Source: Ophiothrix spiculata (taxonomy: Eukaryota; Echinodermata; Ophiuroidea; Amphilepidida; Ophiotrichidae). Taken from it: a DNA stretch of 20,407 nt. Both the position numbers and the translations under genes were made by a program. Under the pieces are notes generated by a model, which did not search any database, was not told the DNA's origin, and saw only the letters and a list, made by a program, of their open reading frames with translations. This document shows positions 1 to 9,400 of this stretch, one piece after another. The first letter of the stretch is position 1; every line of letters starts with the position of its first letter. The stretch is from NCBI GenBank assembly GCA_000969725.1, contig JXSR01S003694.1; one strand, given 5' to 3'.

Positions 1-355
1 CTATGTGCTTATGAGATATCAAGGGTTTATGGTACTAAATGTTGGTGTTATATATCATCGGGTTAAAAGGATCATTTTTTACCATATACTGGTAATTATT
101 ACTGTTTGCCTAAATTTATTTAAAGGTATTTTATTTATTCTAGCCCTTGTTCAGGGCTGTTCAATTGATCAGTTCAATTTATAGCATACCGTGTCGTGTA
201 TGGTCTGAGTCTCTTCAAAAGTCGCTCGGGCTTCGCCCTTGGTCACTGTAGGTCACTGGGAGGGGAGATCAGAGGAATAATCTTAGTTCTAATTTATTCT
301 CCTATATTTGGATCTTTCTATAATCTCTTATTTCTCGACCTCTTCATTCGTACAG
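1..355. other. Intron sequence upstream of NPL exon a
   Basis: AT-rich, with no exon-like reading frame matching the missing N-terminal part of NPL. I see no promoter or RNA gene. A small GC-rich patch lies near 215-265. Confidence 0.5.
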
Positions 356-431
356 GCCAAGCATGCACAAGACAATGGGGCATCGGCCATATCATCAATA
401 CCACCAGTATTCTACAAAGCAGCCTCTGTTG
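356..431 (+). CDS. NPL: NPL exon a (residues 1-25 of the partial product)
   Basis: The acceptor ends ..tcgtacag at 355 and the donor is GTTG|gtaagt. The reading is AKHAQDNGASAISSIPP then VFYKAASV, aligning with the vertebrate segment around LAQHAAEIGADGIAVIAPF. The exon starts in phase 0 and ends with one spare base (G) that completes GAT (Asp) with the next exon. This is the earliest exon I can find; its upstream partner is outside the window. Confidence 0.88.
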
Positions 432-3400
432 GTAAGTATAATAATCATAAATTTCGACATTTGTAAGATTCCTTTCCTTCCATCCTTTGCTTACAGAAAG
501 GGACAAGGAACAGAAATTAAGGATGAAAATAATGACCGAGTTCATGAACTAAAGTCGCGTGAAGTATACCTTTTCATTTTTACACGGCTGGTGCGCCGAG
601 GTTAAAGTTCAAATGCAACTCACGTGATACTCGTGAGCTCGCGTGATTTGTCTGTTCTGTTGCTGTGTGACTTGATGATCAATTTGATTGGTTTGTTGTT
701 CACGCATAGTGCGATTTGGTCCCACCCAGAATGAAAAGGTTTTTTTTTTTTTTTAGATGACTATAAGCTTCATCATGTCATGGTTACAAGGTAACATCTG
801 TATGTTTCAGTTGAATGTTTTAGTGAAAGCAGTGGAAAAAAGTTACTTTTTCAAGTTTGAATTATTGTTGATTTGCAAAAAAGCATACTAAGTCAAATAC
901 CAAAGGTATTTCATGTTGATAAATATCATTGGTTGTTTTCAATGCAAGAAACAAGGTGATTTGCCTAAGATTAGAAAACATTGATCTTTACCTGTACACA
1001 TGATATAGCCCATGAAATGCTAGAAAGTTACAATAATTCTTTTTTCCATTATCATTTAGCTAAACACTAGTTGCTTCTTGCTATTATGCCATGAGCGTTT
1101 GCCCTTTTTTGACAATGCCCTGGTAAACTTGGCTTGCATAGACCCTGTATTTGACAGATTCCATGAGATTCTGGAGAACCTAGACATGTTTCTTTTTTTA
1201 TAGTTAGCAGCATATTCTGGTATATTGTTGTGTTGCTACATAAAATAAATTTGTCAAAACCTGTCACTTTCAGTTTTGGTAGCTTGTCCAATTGATATAT
1301 GAACAAGGTCAAGAAGAATGGCAAAATAGATAAGGGTTTTTGTTTTTTTGAGTTGAAAAAAAATCAACTTTCATAAACAACATTGCGAAACACAAACTTC
1401 TTTGCCCTTGGCCAAGGTAAAATCAAAAGACATCAAAACGACAAAGCTACATAATGTCCAAAGACATTCACTCGCCTGAGAGACATTTGCTCCGACTTGT
1501 TTGCTAAAATTAGGCGAAATATTGTTTAAATCTATAGAAAGCGAATATCACTCGTGCATGTTACAGTGCTGTGAATATTAAATAAACCCAAGAATATTTG
1601 GAGCGATCTTTGCTTCCACTCAATCTGAAGTGTAGCGAATGTTGTGATATTTGTTAAGTTTTCTCGTTACAGTGAAAGAATGTCACTCGGGCAAGTGAAT
1701 GTCTTTGAATGTCAAGCTTAACTATAAAGTGACAAGGATGTAAAAATACTAGCGTAAGATAAGAGAATTTAACTAACTGTTGATTTTGACTCCCATATTC
1801 TTTCATCAGATGACTTAGTGAGTTATTTCAAGGAGCTTTTATCAGTAGCACCCAACATACCATTCTACTACTACCACAACCCTGGAATCACAGGTGTCAA
1901 ATGTGAGTATGCGGGTAACCCGGGGAGAGGGGGGGGGGCACTCATATACTTATAGTGAGTTATGCAGCTAACCTAGGGGAGGGAGGGAGCACCCATACTA
2001 AATAATAGTGAGTTATTTCAAGGAGCTTTTATTAGTAGCACCCAACGTACCATTTTACTACTACCACAACCCAGGAATCACAGGTGTCAAATGTGAGTAT
2101 GCAGGTAACCCAGGGAGAGGAGCACCCCCATACTTTTAGTGAGTTATTTCAAGGAGCTTTTATCAGTAGCACCAAACAAACCATTTTACTACTACCACAA
2201 CCCTGGAATCACAGGTGTCAAAGTAAGTGTGCAGGTAACCCGGGGTTGGGGGGGGGGGGCACTAGTTATGCAGCTAACCTAGGGGAGGGAGGGAGCACCC
2301 ATACTAATTGTGAGTTATTTCACAGCATTATTATCAGTAGCACCCAACATACTGTTTTACTACTACCACAACCCAGGAATCACAGGTGTTAAATGTTAAG
2401 TATGCGGGTAACCCGGGAGAGTGGGGCACTCCTATACTTATAGTGAGCTTTTATCAGTAGCACCCAACATACCATTTTACTTCTATACCACAACCCAGTA
2501 ATCACAGGCGTCAAATCAAGCTTGTGTCAAATGTAAGCATGCAGGTAACCCTGTGGTGAGGTACTTATGTCTGAAATAAGACACAGAAAAAGAGTGGTTT
2601 TTCATGAAATGGCTTATAAAGAGGTGCCGGGTTTGGATGTCATAAATGGCAAATCTAGAAAAAATGGTGTGTTTATTTTTGGTTGATTTGAATTTTTAAA
2701 ATTGAGATGAGGTTATGTTTTTACTTTCAATAAATATGTCCTTTTGAATTATTATCCTTTATTTTGATTAGTGGTATGATTGTAGGCTAAATTTGAAATG
2801 TCCAAGTTTAGTTTAAAAAAATGTCAAATTTCTTGTTTTGGATGGGTTTTAGTTGAAAATCCACGGCTTAGGGGTCATTTAGGAGAGTGATATCCATTTG
2901 TCAAGATGTACAAGTGATCCCCAGCAGACATGATGAAAAGTCCATTTTCTTGAAGGTCATGTCTATAAATTATAACTTAAGACCAATTTCTGTGGCAAGT
3001 GTACTGGCTTCTATTTTCTGCTCAGCAGGCTAGAATGTTCTAATTCTAGAGTGTCTGTTGTGTAGATGGAACAAAAATGAAATGATTTATTTCTTTACAA
3101 TTCTTGGAATTTTTTTTCCATATCAAGACAGACAGGTATCCTATTTTTTTAAGCACATTCAAGACCAAAAGTGAGCAGTTAAATCTGATTTTCCAAATAT
3201 TTATTTTAAATTGTCTGGTATATCAACTCTGGATTGTATGACAAAATCACCCAATTTTGTCACTGGCAACAATTATATTAAGTAGAGTAAAGGGTTGTTG
3301 TTTAGAGTGATATAATCACATTTGTAATTGTTTTCTAAAAACAAAACACAAAATCCTTGTCCTCTAATGACCTTTTCTATAAGTAAAATAAAACATTTAA

Positions 3401-6400
3401 GGTTTTTAATCATTGTTTCTCAGGGCCATTCACTTAGAAATAGTGAGTCATTTATTTTAGATAGTGCAGTTTAGTACTGCATGACTGCAGGGCTATTAAA
3501 AAAAACAACATTCAACAGCATGATATAACCCAGTTCAAATGCATATCAATGTATTTTGTAAATTATTTTGTTAACTAATTACTGATTCTATATTCACTGA
3601 AGTCAACTGCAATCCGTAACCATTCTTTTATGTTAACCAAAAGCAAAACCCCTTCTTTGCTTTTGCTTTTGATTGTTGAAGATAGTTTACTATTATTTAC
3701 TTTGACTGACAGGTCTCTTTGGGGGAGGGGGGGGGGGAGACCAGATATTGATTGTGTTATTTATGATTTTGTAATTTTTTGTAAACTAAACCCTTTTGAT
3801 ATTTTATAAGAAAATTGAACTAGTACTGTATCTTTGTATCAACCACAGTTGATATTCAGATTATTGCATTACACCCAATACCATGTTCATGGACTCGTGC
3901 AAAATTACACCGTATGCATAAGTTGAAGCCTTGTTCATTATGATTTTCTTTTAAGTATGTGCAAGGACCAGCTGCAAATGGTGAATTCATTATATAGTCA
4001 AACATGCCGACTATCATTTGCTTTAGATTTTGAGCTATGTCAAACTTGAACCATTATTAAAGATATGCTCTCTATTGTAATATTAATAAGTTTCCAGAAA
4101 GAGTTTGTTGTTGAAATGAGTTTAAACATGTTTAGAATGATTGATCACAAATCAACAAACTCTATATCCCATGTGTCCACATATTAAATAATTTTTACTA
4201 GTAATTGGCATGATACTAGCCAGTAAATAATCTTTTACATTTGCCATCTCAAAACAAAATCGGTATATTAAACAAATATTTACTGCTCTTTCATTCTTTC
4301 CCTCAACCTTCGGTCTCTGGAAATAGTAAATAGTCTCAAGATCACTTTTGGGCAACAGTTTTTATATTGCCCTCATGCCCAGTCAGTATTTGTATATTAT
4401 CTTACTGTAGTAGCTAAATTACCACCTGACGAGATGTATACACGAATGAATCAGAAATAGTTTTTGATTTGCAGTGAACCAGTCTGTTACGTGTGTGAGT
4501 TCCTGATTGAATTGTATTTTTCCTCATATTTTTTGTTTTCACCATTTTCAGACCACCTTGAAGATTTCCTGAGGGCGTTAGACAGGAATCCTATTCCGTC
4601 TTTCTGTGGTGTCAAATTCTGCTCCACCAATCTGTATGATTATGGTAGATGTATGATTATGTCCAGAAACAATCACATCCAACTCATGTATGCAATAGAT
4701 GAGGTAAGATTACAACAATAATTACCCTAACCCCCTCTATCCAATGAAATTCAACAAGCATAAACCACAAGTCTGAATATGTCGTAGACAGGAGATATAT
4801 TAGCACAAAAGGCGTGCCATGCTAAGTGTTGGTATATAGCTTGACGTACATCATTTGTTGATATTGCTAACATCGAGCGCTGAAGGCTCGAGGCTCACGT
4901 AATGACGAGCCAAATTTCGCCGGAGGCTAGCGATTTTGCGGCGCGAGCAAAATCGATGATGAGATTCTTCATTCTGTGTATTTTGTAATGCAGCACAACT
5001 GCAATAGACACTGTGTGTGTTGAATGTGTGACTTTAGGCATGCATGTACAAAGATATAAGCTTAACAATCCCAACTTTTTTAGCCATGATCAAAGTGTAG
5101 CATGGATGCATCATGAATCATCATGTATTACCAAATATTGGGATGTGAATTGTTTGTTTAAGACCCGGGTTAAAGACAGGATCATTTTTGAGTATCGACA
5201 TACCAAAGTGCCATTCAAATTTTGACTAAAAACAAAGTTCGACAGTCGATAGCAGCATGAAATCTGTTTAGGATTTAGCCGAAATCCTTTTGTTACCTAG
5301 GTCTTTTTGTTACTGAGACAATGTTCATTATTTACCAAGGTTTGGACACCTTCCAGTGATCCAGAATTGTAACCTCTTCCCTGAGTTGATTCTTGTGGTA
5401 TATTTGTTACAATATTTCTTGTTCCCTTCTTGTTGCAGCAAGCTCTACCATCACTTACACTAGGAGGGGAAGCATTTATTGGCAGGTATGTCTTCACTGA
5501 TACGCTATTGGCAATTAGTATTGCCGTATCAATTATTCATTAGCTCATCATAACTGTATGAGACATGCATAGCCTAGCGGATACGACCTCGACTGTTAAT
5601 CACCGGGCATTGATGAGAGTCGTGAGTTCAAATCCAGTGGGCAGCGTGTGTAGTGTCCTTGAGCAAGATACTTAACCTAACATCTCCACCCAGATGTCAA
5701 ATTGGTACAAGCTTTCTTCAATGCTGGGAAGGTAAAAGACTCATGGGGAAGGAGGTATGGGAAACCCATCACCACAAATATAACAAATTGTGGAGTCTGG
5801 CCCAATCGCTTCGTAAGAGAGATGAGCACTCCGACCTGTGAAATACAGGCCGTCCCCTTTACTTTTTTTAACCATATATAATATTTTCAGGTGATAAATC
5901 TTTAGACAGTGGCGCAGAAATGTATTACTCTATTTTTATGTGCAAACAAAATGTAGCAATATGCACAACACATGATAGTTTCCAAATGCATTGAATTCTG
6001 GTTTAGGTTTTTATAGATATTTTATAGACTCTGTCAAAAATCAATGATGCAAATCAGATAAACAGCCTCAAGAGGGGTATTCAGTACAGAAATGATTACT
6101 GAGATGTGCCACAAACTTGGGTACAAAGTCAAGCTGTCTGGTATGCCAATGGGTCCTTTTTCTTTGCAAAATGTGGTATTTTGATGGGTCTAAGTTTTTC
6201 AAAATTTTCTGAAATGTGCGCCAAAATGGCACAAATTTAGGCTTTTTTTACTAAATTTCAAACAAAAATCAGCCTAAATTCATGCAAAGTTAGCATGAAT
6301 TTTCGCAGAAAATTTCTATTTTGTATAAATTTGACTCAAAATTTGGACATTTGGTATATGGAGAGGTTCTTTTTTCTTGAAAATTGGTATAGGCCTATAC

Positions 6401-9400
6401 GCATGGTACTTCACATTTCCTAGTGGCACACCCCTACCAAAACCAAATTTGAGTCCGGGTAAACGGCTTTCAAGATATAGGGCTGAATAAAGGTTTTGCA
6501 CTACTTCTCTTAATATTATATACAGTACATATAACTATGCTGGTAGAGTATCCAACAGAATGATGAAGCACTTCAGTGTTGGCGATATGGAAGAAGCCAA
6601 GCAAGAACAGGTAGGATTCTAACAAACCAAGGATTTTTGATAAGGGAACCAGTATTCTCCGCCATCTTGTGTCACTCATGGAGCAAGAGTTATTGAATCT
6701 CCGGATAAATTCAGAGTTTGGCCTGATATCCAGGCAGGTAGATCGCGTAAATCTGGACTCATATACAGCATGTCCATGTTGTTTTACACGCAAACCATAA
6801 ACCATGTTTGTGTTTCAAGTAGTGTACATGTATTGTGACTTGTTATGATCAAAGTTTCCAATTTTCCCGCTAATCTGTTGCGAAAACTCTCAAAGTGAGA
6901 CACGCATAGCCATAAAATGCTGGAGGTACAATAACTCGCTCTGCATGAGCGACAATCCAGGATGACCGCCATCCCATAGGATTTACACGGCAGTGAAATC
7001 AAAATTGCAGAGACTACCAGTTCCCCTATAAATATTTCTTGCAGTAAACACACAATATGTTTCCTGAACAAAATCGTTTACAATTTGTGTTGTTTTTTAA
7101 AACCTTTTTTGGAACATTTATGAAATGTTTTGAATTGGTTAAAAATAAGTCTGCACTTATTAAAATGTTTTAGACATTTAAAAAAAAACTTGGAAGAAAC
7201 CGTTCTTAAAGCATTAATCTCAAACGTTTTGTTATGTCAATTAAATACTTTTTGAAACATTTGTAGAAGGTTATGATAAAACGTTTTGTGGCAAAAAAAA
7301 TCACACTTTTTAAGGTTTCAAAACATTTCTGCCCAAAAGTAAAATGTTTTTTAACAGTCAGAAAATGTTATTTTGCAAGCTGTGCCATGATTTGCCTGTA
7401 CCATTATTTTGCAACATTTTTGTCAAACAGGTGGGTTCAGATGTAGGCTTTCATTGGCCTCTTAAGCATTTGAATAGACCATATTATTCATTTCACACAT
7501 GAGGGGTGCTCTGGCAAAATGAGAGGAAAGTCGCAAATTTCGAAATTTAGTTTATGACGTATTTGATCTCTCTATAATCTCAGTTTTTGAATGATATACG
7601 AGGGGGTATCAAAAAGTTTTAAAGATCACTAAGAAAAAATACTTCGAGGAACATAATATTATTATGTGACATTAAGTTATCTTTACCTAGCCATTGTGTA
7701 AAGTAACACATTTCTCCCACTTAAAACCTACTGTCCACAGACCGACTTTGTAGAGGTCCTTTTTTAGCCAAAAATCCATATTATTGTATTTTACTAAAAT
7801 TAACATTTTTAGGCGGCCATGCTTCATTACGTCACAGTGAAGTAATTTTTTGACCGATTTCCATATTTTTGGTATCAATGGAAAGTAAAGATTCTAACCT
7901 ATACCATAATATCAAACATTTAATTTTGGAACATATCATCATAAAATTACTGGACTGTAAACCTTCAAATGTTGGGATTTAATTTTGCCACATATCTTTG
8001 ATTTCTCCATTTAGTTTATATGGTTAGCGGAGGCAGGTTGTTGACATCTATCGACAATTGCATACAAAGTATAAATGCCATTGAAATCATTTTTGCAACA
8101 TAATGTACACAAGGACATGTGACCATCCTTACAAAAGCTCTTTGATATAGCTCTTTTCTTTCTTGGTGATCTTTAAAACTTTTTGATACCCCCTCGTATA
8201 ATATGTCGCACTTTCTTACTCCATCCTTCATTTAGAGATCGAAATCCAAAGCAGTCCACTGAATATATTGCAAAAAAAATTGATTTCAAAGATACTGAAT
8301 ACTACAGTGTACGTATAATAGCAATATGCAATCAATTAACTGTGAATAATTGCACTTCCTGTCAAAATTGACCTTCAAAACGTTAGGTATAATTATAGGT
8401 AGACACTTATGTATGAATGCGCTTCATGTCAAAAAATGAAATTTTGACCTTTTCACCTCATTTTTACTTAAGATACAATTTATTCAAAATGTAGATTTGC
8501 AACTTTCCTCTCATTTTGCCAGAGCAGCCCACACAGTGGTGTGCGCAAAGGGGGGGCTTTGGGGCTTCAGAAAAGCCGGGGGAAAAGAGGCAAAGTCGGG
8601 GGAAATGAGGCAGTGGAGGGTCCCTCTGTTTTCTACTAAACACGTGGAACAAAATTGATGGAAATGTTTAAAAAAAAACAATGTAAGTACGTCATGTTAC
8701 TTTTTTTTTGAGAAATTGAAATTCATATTGGTATGAGCTGTGTGTGCGATTGTGACATTTTCTTTTTCGTCAATTTTCGAAAGCTACTCCAAAAAATTTG
8801 GTGTACCTTTTAGACCTGCCTAGAGAGCAAAACTCCATTTTGGGGTAAAACTGCAACAAGAAATTATTTTAATGTGTCCTATCTATATGGGTTCTATGAA
8901 CCATAGGCAACATCACTAGGGTGGACACAAAATCAGTCTGTTGCATGGGACCATGCAGGAGAGGGGTAAAAGTCTTTGCAGGGGGAAATTTTCAAATTTG
9001 TCAAATTTTGTTTAAAACTATTCTAACATATTTCTCTCATCATAAGGAAGCAGAAAAAGTATACTTTGACCCATATCTGATGAAGGGTTTTTGAGATATA
9101 TATCCAAAAACATGAAAGGTAATTACAGGGGTCACATGTTGGACCAATGGGAGTGAAACATTTCAAAAGTGTCAAATTTTGTTCAGAATGGTCTCAAATT
9201 GTTTCTATGGTATCAAGTAAAACCATAGCAACGGTTGGTCGTAGACATTGGAAAATATTACTTTGTACAGAGAGTTTTGCAAGACGAACAATTTTGAGAC
9301 CATTTTGAACAAAATCGGACACTTTTGAAATTGTTCACTCCCATAGGCCCATCTCATGACCCTTGGTATGATCATTCATGTTTTCGGATATAACTCTTAA

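Larger units (their letters stand above)
1810..2560 (+). repeat. Tandem array of five copies of the NPL catalytic-tyrosine exon with intronic spacers
   Basis: Counting from the shared AGTGAG near each copy's start, the copies begin at 1817, 2007, 2138, 2309 and 2442, so the spacings are 190, 131, 171 and 133. Copies 1, 2 and 4 keep the whole 84-nt core (copy 3 is one base short) and remain open in the exon frame. Copy 5 lacks 13 nt, gains 2 nt, and is broken. The spacers repeat a gtgagtatgcgggtaaccc module followed by G-rich sequence and a tatactt block. The long spacers contain that module twice. The array lies entirely between exon b and exon c. Confidence 0.9.
7503..8530. mobile_element. 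Older inverted-repeat element, split by a mariner-like insertion
   Basis: The left end GGTGCTCTGGCAAAATGAGA (7505 on, continuing GGAAAGT) is matched by the inverted right end, which finishes in TTTTGCCAGAGCAGCCC at 8530. The two ends are ~1 kb apart, and the mariner-like element 7599-8196 lies between them. Family unknown. The similarity of the arms is strong for ~30 bases, then fades. Confidence 0.5.

Noticed and set aside
196-435. 79-codon open frame at the start of the window
   Set aside because: It overlaps NPL exon a in another frame; the phase-consistent exon explains the conserved sequence.
2084-2392. 102-codon open frame over the exon array
   Set aside because: It reads the exon copies in the wrong frame (SSTKQTILLLPQPWNH is a shifted reading of the FYYYHNPG exon) and runs through spacers. 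It is a shadow of the repeat, not a gene.
1810-2560. CRISPR-like array
   Set aside because: The repeats are exon-length, the spacers resemble one another, and the genome is eukaryotic.
5565-5640. Functional tRNA-Asn gene
   Set aside because: The acceptor and anticodon stems pair poorly, and the similarity continues into a ~230-base body ending in a T-rich tail, which fits a SINE.
6470-7071. Two overlapping minus-strand open frames of 111 and 95 codons
   Set aside because: They overlap NPL exon e and the foldback MITE, have no recognisable domain, and lack exon-like boundaries.
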